Shown here piece after piece: positions 44,936 to 52,552 of a DNA stretch of 64,000 nt (position 1 is the stretch's first letter; each line of letters opens with the position of its first letter). The notes beneath the pieces were generated by a model. It was given only the letters and a program-made list of their open reading frames with translations. It did no database searches and was not told the origin of the DNA. The DNA is from Solirhodobacter olei (GTDB taxonomy: Bacteria; Pseudomonadota; Alphaproteobacteria; Rhodobacterales; Rhodobacteraceae): positions 62,001 to 126,000 of the forward strand of contig NZ_RRYH01000015.1 in the NCBI RefSeq assembly GCF_004010155.1, read 5' to 3'. The translations under genes and the position numbers were made by a program.

Positions 44936-46867
44936 GTGAATGCGCATGTGGACGGGCGGGACTTCGGCCCTCTCCCGCGACGGCAGGCACAACCGCAACC
45001 AGAACCGCGCACGCCCGTGGGGCGGATGCGAAGCTTCAACGGACTGCTGACCGCCTACTGGCGCTCTACCAGCAAGCGTGAGGCCTGGACGCTGGCGATC
45101 ATCATCGCGGTGATGAGCTGGTTCATCTCCAAGGTCGGGATCTGGATGGCGGTTGCCGCGGGCGAGTTCCAGAATGCCCAGGCAACCTATCAGAACCCCG
45201 GCAACCTCGACCCCTGGCGCACGTTCCAGGCGGCGGCGGTGGCGCTGGTCGCGATGGTCTCGCTCAGCGTGGCGGCGACGGCGGTCCGCCATCTCTTCTC
45301 GGAGACGCTGCACCGCAAGTGGCGCGCCTGGCTCAACGAGCAGTTTACCGAGGCGACCCTCCAGGAAGGCAACACGATCCTGAAGATCCAGTCCAACCCG
45401 GGGCTCGATTCCATCGACCAGCGCCAGCAGGAATGCCTCAAGAGCCTTGCCGGCAACGCCATTGGCCTCGCCATGGGGATCATGACGGTGGCGACGGCGG
45501 TCTGGGAGGTCTCGAGCAAGCTCTGGGACATCTCGACCCCGATCAAGGGGATGGCGGCCTTCGGCGGCGGCGCGGGATTCGTGCTGACGCTGGGCGTGAT
45601 CCTGCCCTTCGCGCTTCTCTGCACCTGGGGCTTCACCCGCATCGGCACCGTCATGCGCGGCGTCAACAAGCGCTTCATGGAGGCCGAGGGCGCCTTCCGT
45701 TCCGAACTGAACACTATGTTCCGTCGCGCCGGGCAGATCACCGCCTCGAACGGCGAGAAGGTGCAGAAGAAGGTCAACCAGACGCTCTACACCGACATCG
45801 ACCATGTCTGGCACCGCAACAACCTGCTGCAGGCCAGCTTCATGGGGCTGCAGGGCTTCTACAACATGCTGTCGTTCCAGGTGATCGCCTCTGTCCTGGC
45901 CCTGCCAGCCTATGCCCAGGGCGCGATCGACTTTCAGACCTATGTCACCACCTCGGCGCTGATTGGGCAGCTGACCAACGGCTTTTCCTGGCTGATCAAC
46001 GTGACCCCGGCGATCGCCTCGCTTAAAGCCGATGCAGAGCGGATCTGCGAATATGCCCAGGAGATCGAACATGCCCAGGACACGCGGGCCTATTTCCGTG
46101 CAACGGGCGTGCATGACTTTCAGTACAGCGCGCAGCCCGCGACCGACGGCATCCGCATCCGCGGCATGGAACTGATGCATGCCGGACGTGCCGCGCGCCC
46201 GTTCCTCTCGGCGCCAGAACTTCATTTTCCGGCCGGTTCCTGGACCGCGCTCGTCGGCCAGTCCGGCGCGGGCAAGACCTCTTTCCTCAACGCGCTGATG
46301 CGCCAGCAGGATTACGGCCGCGCCGACGTCTCCCTGCCCGAAGGGCCACGCCCGTTCTATGCCTGCCAGACAGCGCGCACCCCGGACCTGACGCTGAAAC
46401 AGCTCGTCGCCGGGTCGCAGGACGAGGATGATTTCGAGGATGCCGAGATTGCCGCAGTCCTGGTCGAGGCCGGCCTGGGCAAGCCTGCCTTCCTGCGTGC
46501 GCTGAACGAGAAGGCGTGCAATGGCCGCCCCTGGGAGCGCGCGCTGTCCGGCGGGCAGAAGAAGCGGCTGATCCTGGCGCAGCTCCTTCTCCACCGCCCT
46601 TCGACGGCGTTCCTGGACGAGGTGACGGCGGGCCTAGACCCGCAGGCTCAGGCGGAGTTCTACGCCGCTCTGAAGAAGGCCTGCCCGCAGACGACCGTGA
46701 TCTCGGTGATCCACAACCGCGCCATGCCGGTGCTGCCGGATGGCAAGCCGGTCTATGACCATGTGGCCGAGATCGATGCCGGCCGCCTCTGGCTGCGCCG
46801 GTTTTCCGCCGGAACCGCGCTGCAATCCGCAGCCGAGCCGCAGCGCAAGGCGATCCCCGCGGCCTGA
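44936..46867 (+). CDS. ABC transporter, fused permease/ATPase of the YddA/SbmA (ABC_membrane_2) type
   Basis: A 643-residue half-transporter. The N-terminal part (about 45-350) has five to six helices and features of the ABC_membrane_2 family, including HRKWRAWLNEQF and IDQRQQECL, where relatives have NPDQR. The C-terminal NBD is intact: Walker A GQSGAGKTSFL near 440, signature LSGGQKKRLILAQLLL near 537, Walker B FLDEVTAGLD near 560, and H-loop VIHNR. The start is GTG at 44936. Homologous families include exporters of very-long-chain acyl-CoA (ABC-D) and bacterial YddA, and SbmA/BacA share the membrane domain, so the direction and substrate are uncertain. It lies upstream of the glucan genes. 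Confidence 0.85.
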   Translation: MNAHVDGRDFGPLPRRQAQPQPEPRTPVGRMRSFNGLLTAYWRSTSKREAWTLAIIIAVMSWFISKVGIWMAVAAGEFQNAQATYQNPGNLDPWRTFQAAAVALVAMVSLSVAATAVRHLFSETLHRKWRAWLNEQFTEATLQEGNTILKIQSNPGLDSIDQRQQECLKSLAGNAIGLAMGIMTVATAVWEVSSKLWDISTPIKGMAAFGGGAGFVLTLGVILPFALLCTWGFTRIGTVMRGVNKRFMEAEGAFRSELNTMFRRAGQITASNGEKVQKKVNQTLYTDIDHVWHRNNLLQASFMGLQGFYNMLSFQVIASVLALPAYAQGAIDFQTYVTTSALIGQLTNGFSWLINVTPAIASLKADAERICEYAQEIEHAQDTRAYFRATGVHDFQYSAQPATDGIRIRGMELMHAGRAARPFLSAPELHFPAGSWTALVGQSGAGKTSFLNALMRQQDYGRADVSLPEGPRPFYACQTARTPDLTLKQLVAGSQDEDDFEDAEIAAVLVEAGLGKPAFLRALNEKACNGRPWERALSGGQKKRLILAQLLLHRPSTAFLDEVTAGLDPQAQAEFYAALKKACPQTTVISVIHNRAMPVLPDGKPVYDHVAEIDAGRLWLRRFSAGTALQSAAEPQRKAIPAA

Positions 46868-46930
46868 GCCGCGCCCTGCCGGCTTCCCTTTCCGAGCCCC
46901 CTTGCGCATGCGCGGAACTTTGCACAGCTT

Positions 46931-46950
46931 GGCCCGGAACACCCCGGGCC
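46931..46950 (+). terminator. Possible terminator after the ABC gene
   Basis: GGCCCGG (46931-46937) and CCGGGCC (46944-46950) form a perfect seven-base stem with a six-base loop, 63 bases after the ABC stop and 63 bases before the GH3 start. A T-run is lacking. The remainder of the gap shows no other feature. Confidence 0.35.
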
Positions 46951-47013
46951 CCGCGCCAATCGCGGGCGCCTCCGCTATCCTCCTCCGGTAACCCCGTTGA
47001 AAGCCCGCGCGCC

Positions 47014-49383
47014 ATGACCGCCCAGACCGACAAGGACACCTTCCTCGACACCCTCCTCTCCCGGATGAGCCTGATGGAGAAGATCGGGCAGCTTAACTAC
47101 CCCTCGGGTTCCGGCGTCGACACCACCGGCGTGGGACAGAAGGTCGACACGCCGGTGATGATCCGCCGCGGCGAACTTTGCGGCATCTCCGCCGGCGCCC
47201 GCCTTGCCGACCGGCGGGAGCTGCAGACCATCGCGGTGGAGGAAGGCCCGAACGGCATCCCGCTGATCTTCGGCAAGGACTGCATCCAGCGCTACAAGAC
47301 CGGCGGGCCGATCCCGCTTGCGCTCTCCTGCTCCTGGGACCTCGACCTGATCCGTCGGGTGAACGAGATGACCGCGCGCGAGGCCCGAGCGGATGGCATC
47401 ACCATCAACTGGGCGCCGATGCTGGATGTCTGCCACGATGCGCGTTGGGGCCGTATCGCCGAGGGGAATGGCGAGTTTCCCTATCTCGGCGCGAAAATCG
47501 CCGAGGTGATCGTGAGGGCCTATCAGGGAGAGGATGGCGACATGGCCCGGCCCGACCGGTTCATGGCCACGCTCAAGCATTTCATGGGCTACGGCCTCGC
47601 CCGCGCCGGGCGCGACTATGCCGGGGTGGAGGCCTCCGTTGCCACGCTCGCCCGGATCATGGAGCCGTTCCGCGCGGGGATCGAGGCCGGCGCCGGCGCA
47701 ATCATGGTCGCCTTCAACACGATCAATGACATCCCGGTGACGGCCCATCGCACGCTCCTGCAGGACGTGCTGCGCAAGCGGCTCGGCTTCAAGGGGATCA
47801 TCGTCACCGATTTCACCGCCATCGACCCGGAGCTTGTCCACCACGGCGTCGCCGCCAATTCGCGCGAGGCGGCGTATCTGGCCTTCAAGGCCGGGGTGAA
47901 CGTGGATCTCGTCTCCCAGGCGTTCCTGCGCCACCTGCCGAAGCTGGTCGAGGATGGCGCGGCCCATCCCGAAGCTTATGCCGGGCCGGACGGCGCCTAT
48001 CGCTACGGCCCGGTGACCGAGGTCGAGATCACCGCCCGCGCCCGCGAGGTGCTGGAGGCGAAATGGCACCTCGGCCTGTTCCAGAACCCCTATATCGGCA
48101 TGGACGACGGCCATCGCTCGATGGTGACCTATACTGCGGAGAACCGCGCGCTGGTGCGCGAGGCGGCCGCCAAATCGCTGGTCCTGTTGAAGAACGAGCG
48201 CAATGCCCTGCCGCTTCCGGTCAAGGGCACGCTTGCCGTGATCGGCCCGCTGGCGGACGACCGGATCGACATGCAGGGCACCTGGGCGATCGACGTCGAC
48301 CCCGAGAATTCGGTGACGATCCTCGAGGGGCTTCGCGCCGCCGCCCCTGCGGGGATGACCGTGCTCCACGCCAAGGGCGCCAATATCGTCGACGACCCAA
48401 GCCTTGCCGCGCGGCTCAACATGCACAACCGCGCCATGCCCTCGGTGGTGATCGGGCCGGAAAGCCCCTCCGCCATGATCAAGGCGGCGCTCGCCACGGC
48501 GGCGAAGGCCGACACGATCCTTCTCTGCCTCGGCGAAGCGAAGGAGCATGCCGGCGAAAGCTCCACCCGGGCCGAGATCACCCTGCCCGAGGCGCAGCGC
48601 CCGCTGTTCGACGCCATCGCCGCCCATGCCCGTGCCGAGGCCAAACCCCTGGTCCTGATCGCCATGGCGGGCCGCCCGCTGGCCCTGACCCACGAGGCCG
48701 CGCATGTAGATGCGCTGATCTGGACCGGCCATCCGGGCAACGAGGCGGGCAATGGTCTGGCCGATGTTCTCTTTGGAAAGGTCAGCCCTTCCGGCCGGCT
48801 TTCGCAGGCGCTGCCGCGCTCGACGGGGCAGCTTCCCTACCGGACGGAGGACCTCGTCACCGGCCGGCCGATCTGGGGCGCTGGCATCGACGTGGAGGGC
48901 GACGAAGAATACGACGCGAAGGGACATCACTGGTTCCGCAAGTTCACCACCGCCTGCATCCTCGAGGAGCCGATGGTGCCTCTCTACCCGGCGGGCTTCG
49001 GGCTCGGCTACACCAGCTTCCGCTACGGCACGCCGATCCCCTCGGCGATCCACCTGAAGGGCGACACGGAACTCACCGTCAGCGTCGAGATCACCAACAC
49101 CGGCAAATGTGCCGGGGCCGAGGTCGCGCAGGCCTACCTGCATGACCTCGTCGGCCACACCGCCCGCCCCAAGCGCCAGCTGATCGGCTTCGAGCGGGTG
49201 GAGATTGCCCCCGGCGAGACCCGCACCGTCACCTTCCGCATTACCACCGACACCTTGCGTTACCCGGTCGGCGACAGCCTAACGCACTATACCGAGGATT
49301 GGGAACCGGGCGAGTTCGAGCTGTTGATTGGCCCCGATGCCGAGACAGTCGACCGCCTTCGCTTCCGCTGGGATCGCGCATGA
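47014..49383 (+). CDS. Glycoside hydrolase family 3 beta-glucosidase
   Basis: A 789-residue GH3 enzyme with the usual order: N-terminal TIM barrel, alpha/beta domain, and C-terminal fibronectin-III-like domain. TLKHFMGYG and GIIVTDFTAID are GH3 blocks, with the nucleophile expected at D266. LLKNERNALPLP, IWTGHPGNEAGNGLADVLFG and FGLGYTSFRYG follow. No signal peptide is present, so it should act in the cytoplasm on imported oligosaccharides. It overlaps a GH144-like glucanase by ATGA. The pairing suggests cleavage of beta-1,2-gluco-oligosaccharides (sophorose type), but GH3 specificity cannot be read directly. Confidence 0.92.
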   Translation: MTAQTDKDTFLDTLLSRMSLMEKIGQLNYPSGSGVDTTGVGQKVDTPVMIRRGELCGISAGARLADRRELQTIAVEEGPNGIPLIFGKDCIQRYKTGGPIPLALSCSWDLDLIRRVNEMTAREARADGITINWAPMLDVCHDARWGRIAEGNGEFPYLGAKIAEVIVRAYQGEDGDMARPDRFMATLKHFMGYGLARAGRDYAGVEASVATLARIMEPFRAGIEAGAGAIMVAFNTINDIPVTAHRTLLQDVLRKRLGFKGIIVTDFTAIDPELVHHGVAANSREAAYLAFKAGVNVDLVSQAFLRHLPKLVEDGAAHPEAYAGPDGAYRYGPVTEVEITARAREVLEAKWHLGLFQNPYIGMDDGHRSMVTYTAENRALVREAAAKSLVLLKNERNALPLPVKGTLAVIGPLADDRIDMQGTWAIDVDPENSVTILEGLRAAAPAGMTVLHAKGANIVDDPSLAARLNMHNRAMPSVVIGPESPSAMIKAALATAAKADTILLCLGEAKEHAGESSTRAEITLPEAQRPLFDAIAAHARAEAKPLVLIAMAGRPLALTHEAAHVDALIWTGHPGNEAGNGLADVLFGKVSPSGRLSQALPRSTGQLPYRTEDLVTGRPIWGAGIDVEGDEEYDAKGHHWFRKFTTACILEEPMVPLYPAGFGLGYTSFRYGTPIPSAIHLKGDTELTVSVEITNTGKCAGAEVAQAYLHDLVGHTARPKRQLIGFERVEIAPGETRTVTFRITTDTLRYPVGDSLTHYTEDWEPGEFELLIGPDAETVDRLRFRWDRA

Positions 49384-50603
49384 CTCTGTCCGACGACGGG
49401 CTGCTTGACCTCGTCCAGCGTCGCACGCTGGCCTATTTCCGCGATTTCGCCCATCCCGTCTCCGGCATGGCGCGGGAACGCTCTGCCGGGTCGGTCAGCT
49501 ACGACGTGGCCGAGACGGTCACGACAGGCGGTAGCGGCTTCGGCGTGATGGCCCTGATCGCGGGGGCGGAACGCGGCTTCCTGCCCCGGGCGGAGGCAGA
49601 GACCAGGATCGGCAAGATCGTCGATTTTCTCGAACACACAGAGCATTACAACGGCGCCTTCCCGCATTGGATGAACGGCACGACGGGCGAGACGGTGGCC
49701 TTCTCCCAAAACGACACCGGTGGCGATATCGTCGAGACGGCCTTCCTGATTATGGGCCTTCTGACCGCCCGCCAATGGCTTGGCCCCGGAAGCCTTTCCA
49801 CGCGGATCGACACGCTCTGGCACGGGGTCAACTGGGCAGGCTTCTGCCAGGCGCCCGACCGGATGATGTGGCACTGGCGGCCGGAAGGCGAATGGGCCGT
49901 CGGCCTGCCGATCACCGGCTATCACGAGGCGCTCATCGCCTTCGTCCTCGGCCTCGCCTCCCCGACCCATCCGATCGACCCGGCCGCCTACGAGATCGGC
50001 TGGAAGCGATCCCGGACCTTCGAGAACGGCAAGAGCTACTACGGAATCCGGCTGCCGCTTGGTCCCGATTACGGCGGCCCGCTGTTCTTCACGCATTACT
50101 CATTCCTCGGCCTCGACCCGCGCGGTCTGCGCGACCGGCATGCCGATTATTTTGAGCAGAACCGGGCCCATGCGCTGATCCACCACGCCTATGCGCGCGA
50201 GAACCCGAAGGGATTTCGGGGCTATGGCCCCGCCTGGGGCCTTACCGCCTGCGATGGCGACAAGGGCTACAACGCCTTCTCGCCCACCAATGACCACGGA
50301 GTGATCGCTCCCACGGCGGCCATCGCCTCGCTACCCTACACACCTGCAGAGAGCCTTGCGGCGCTGCGCCATTACCATGAGGTGCTGGGAGACCGGCTCT
50401 GGGGTGATTACGGCTTCTACGACGCCTTCAACGAGACGGCGGGCTGGGTGGCGGGAAGCCATCTCGCCATCGACCAGGGGCCGATCGTGGGGATGGTAGA
50501 AAACGCCCGCTCCGGCCTGCTCTGGCGCCTCTTCATGTCCGCGCCCGAGATCGGTCCGGCGCTTGCGAAAATGGGTTTCACGAGGGGGCCCACCGCGTCC
50601 TGA
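49380..50603 (+). CDS. GH144-like beta-1,2-glucanase (glucoamylase-domain protein)
   Basis: A 407-residue (alpha/alpha)6-barrel-type protein with the 'glucoamylase' domain that defines GH144 endo-beta-1,2-glucanases. Blocks include LLDLVQRRTLAYFRDFAHP, SGFGVMALIAGAERGF, NDTGGDIVETAFLIMGLLTA, YGGPLFFTHYSFLGLDPRG and GYNAFSPTNDHGVIAPTAA. Other members of this Pfam family are cyclic-glucan or uncharacterised hydrolases. The ATG at 49380 overlaps the GH3 stop (ATGA). Unlike known extracellular GH144 enzymes, no signal peptide is seen, so it seems cytoplasmic. It may process osmoregulated periplasmic glucans after uptake, or a non-hydrolytic role is possible. Confidence 0.82.
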   Translation: MTLSDDGLLDLVQRRTLAYFRDFAHPVSGMARERSAGSVSYDVAETVTTGGSGFGVMALIAGAERGFLPRAEAETRIGKIVDFLEHTEHYNGAFPHWMNGTTGETVAFSQNDTGGDIVETAFLIMGLLTARQWLGPGSLSTRIDTLWHGVNWAGFCQAPDRMMWHWRPEGEWAVGLPITGYHEALIAFVLGLASPTHPIDPAAYEIGWKRSRTFENGKSYYGIRLPLGPDYGGPLFFTHYSFLGLDPRGLRDRHADYFEQNRAHALIHHAYARENPKGFRGYGPAWGLTACDGDKGYNAFSPTNDHGVIAPTAAIASLPYTPAESLAALRHYHEVLGDRLWGDYGFYDAFNETAGWVAGSHLAIDQGPIVGMVENARSGLLWRLFMSAPEIGPALAKMGFTRGPTAS

Positions 50604-50636
50604 CCTCGCCCATTCTTCTTGGCCCAAATACTCATT

Positions 50637-50672
50637 CCCGCCCGCCCCGTCCGCGCGCGAGGGCCGGGCGGG
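50637..50672. terminator. Likely bidirectional terminator between convergent genes
   Basis: CCCGCCCG (50637-50644) and CGGGCGGG (50665-50672) form a perfect eight-base stem. It lies between the GH144-like gene and the convergent ABC gene (stop at 50679). T-runs are weak on both sides. Confidence 0.45.
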
Positions 50673-50678
50673 CGCGCC

Positions 50679-52445
50679 TTACTCACCCTCCCCGCCCGCC
50701 GGCACGAAGCAAGGCCCTTCCGGATCAAGCCGCAGCGTAAGGCGGCGCGTGTAGAACCCTTCCCGCCCGCCGTCATGGCCGATGTTGACCACGCCCACAC
50801 CGGAGAGCGCGCCGAGGAAGATCCCCTCGATCCGCTCCCGGCTCGGCCGATCGAGGAAGTTGAGCGCGTCGTCGATCACCACCCAGTCCGGCCGCTGCAG
50901 CAGGGCACGGGCGAAGGCGAGGCAGTGTTTCTCGTTCTCGCTCAGGTGCCGCTCCCAGCGGTGGGGCTTGTCGAGAAGCCCGGTCAGCCGCGAAAGGCCG
51001 ACCGCCTCCAGCGCAGCGGTCAGCTCGGCATCGGTGAACTCCGCCGCCGGGCGCGGATAGGCGACGCAGTCGCGCAACTGCCCGGTCGGCACATAGGCCC
51101 GGGCCGGCACGAAGATGATCCGGTTCCGCGACGGGCGCGCGATACTGCCCGCGCCCCAGGGCCAGAGCCCGATCAGCGCGCGGAAGAAGAGCGTCTTGCC
51201 CTCGCCATGGCCACCGCCGACCAGCACCCGCTCGCCCGGCATCAGCTCCGCCGGCCCGCCTTCGAGCGTGACGCAGCCCGCCGGCCCAGCGACCTGCACC
51301 CCGTCTAGGCGGATCGCGCCACCCTCCACCTCTGTCAGCGCGATGCGCCGCGCGTCCTGGCCGAGGCGGTCCATCGCCACCATCGCCTCGCGAAAGCCCG
51401 CCACCCTGAGCATGGTGGCGCGCCAGTCGGCGATGGCGGAGAAGTTGTCGACATACCAGCGCAGCGAGGCCTGTACCTGGTTGAAGGCGCCCACGATCAT
51501 CATCAGCTCGCCGAAGCTCGTCTTGCCCGCGAAATAACTCGGCATGGCAACGAGGATCGGCGCGACGATGGCGAACCAGCCGTAACCCGCGGTCACCCAG
51601 GTGAGCCGCGTCGTCGCCGTCACGATCCGCCGCAGCACGTGGTAGACGGAGCCGAAGGTGGCGTCGAGCCGCGCACGTTCCGCCGCCTCGCCTCCGTACA
51701 TGGCGATCGCCTCCACCCCTTCGGAGACGCGCACCAGTTCGAACCTGAGGTCCGCCTCGCGGGCGTAATGCTCGGCATCGAGGCGGATCAGAGGCCGCCC
51801 GACGGCCCAGCTGAGCGCCGAGGCGGTGCCGGCGTAAAACAGCGCGCACCAGACCATGTATCCAGGCGGATCAAACACATAGGGCCCGACCTTGAAGAAC
51901 ATGCCTGCGCTCAGGCCCCAGAGGACGCCGATGAAGGAGGCCAGAAGCAGCGTCGCCTGCAGAAGCCCCACACCAAGGTCGGTGGTCAGGTCTGCCAGGT
52001 GCTGTGCGTCGGCCGACAGGCGCTGGTCCGGATTGGTGCCGATGGCGCCTGCATTTGCCAGGCGGAAGGCGCGAAGCGGCGCCAGCCACTGACCGAAGAG
52101 ATCCTCCACCAGCCCCTGCCGCAGCACCAGCCGGGCCATCTGGTTCAGCCAGGTCTGGCTGACGTTGAGAACGAGGAGTATCCCAGCGAGCATCGCGAAG
52201 ACGCCGAGCTGGGTGGTGAATTCACCCAGGTCCTTCCGTGTCAGCGCGTCGTAGAACGGACGGTTCCAGGCATTGAGCCGGATCTGCATATAGGCCGTTG
52301 CGCCGACGACGCCGACCAGCCCTGCGGCCAGCCCCAGAAGACGGTTGCGACGGGAGGAGGCCCAGAAGGCCGCCACCATCATCCGCAACTCGGCCCGGAG
52401 ACCCTTGCTCCAGGCGAGTGCGGGGTCGGCCCCGGCATCGGACAT
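50679..52445 (-). CDS. YddA/SbmA-type ABC half-transporter with a degenerate ATPase domain
   Basis: A 588-residue fusion of an ABC_membrane_2 domain (about 20-340, with NAWNRPFYDALTRKD and NPDQRLSADAQHLADLT, the family marker) to an NBD. The NBD is unusual. Walker A is complete (GGGHGEGKTLFF, near 411), but the signature is LSENEKH instead of LSGGQ/E (near 501). Walker B is VVIDDALNFLD, with Asp where the catalytic Glu should be. A histidine (NIGHDG) is present at the H-loop. The sequence is otherwise intact, so this looks like a slow or regulatory ATPase rather than a pseudogene. The substrate is unknown. The gene is divergent from nothing and reads toward the glucan genes. Confidence 0.83.
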   Translation of the reverse strand: MSDAGADPALAWSKGLRAELRMMVAAFWASSRRNRLLGLAAGLVGVVGATAYMQIRLNAWNRPFYDALTRKDLGEFTTQLGVFAMLAGILLVLNVSQTWLNQMARLVLRQGLVEDLFGQWLAPLRAFRLANAGAIGTNPDQRLSADAQHLADLTTDLGVGLLQATLLLASFIGVLWGLSAGMFFKVGPYVFDPPGYMVWCALFYAGTASALSWAVGRPLIRLDAEHYAREADLRFELVRVSEGVEAIAMYGGEAAERARLDATFGSVYHVLRRIVTATTRLTWVTAGYGWFAIVAPILVAMPSYFAGKTSFGELMMIVGAFNQVQASLRWYVDNFSAIADWRATMLRVAGFREAMVAMDRLGQDARRIALTEVEGGAIRLDGVQVAGPAGCVTLEGGPAELMPGERVLVGGGHGEGKTLFFRALIGLWPWGAGSIARPSRNRIIFVPARAYVPTGQLRDCVAYPRPAAEFTDAELTAALEAVGLSRLTGLLDKPHRWERHLSENEKHCLAFARALLQRPDWVVIDDALNFLDRPSRERIEGIFLGALSGVGVVNIGHDGGREGFYTRRLTLRLDPEGPCFVPAGGEGE

Positions 52446-52507
52446 GCTTCCCGCCTCCGCTTGCGCCCCGGTTCAGCCGACCGAGGCAAACGCTGAGAGA
52501 AGCTTGG

Positions 52508-52538
52508 CCCGGCGGCGGCGAAAAGCAAGACCGCCGGG
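52508..52538 (-). terminator. Probable terminator of the PEP synthase operon
   Basis: On the minus strand CCCGGCGG (52538-52531) and CCGCCGGG (52515-52508) form a perfect eight-base stem, starting 15 bases after the pps stop. A T-rich loop sits between them and a short CTTCTCTC follows. No long T-run is seen. Confidence 0.5.
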
Positions 52539-52552
52539 ATGGTTGCGGGGCG

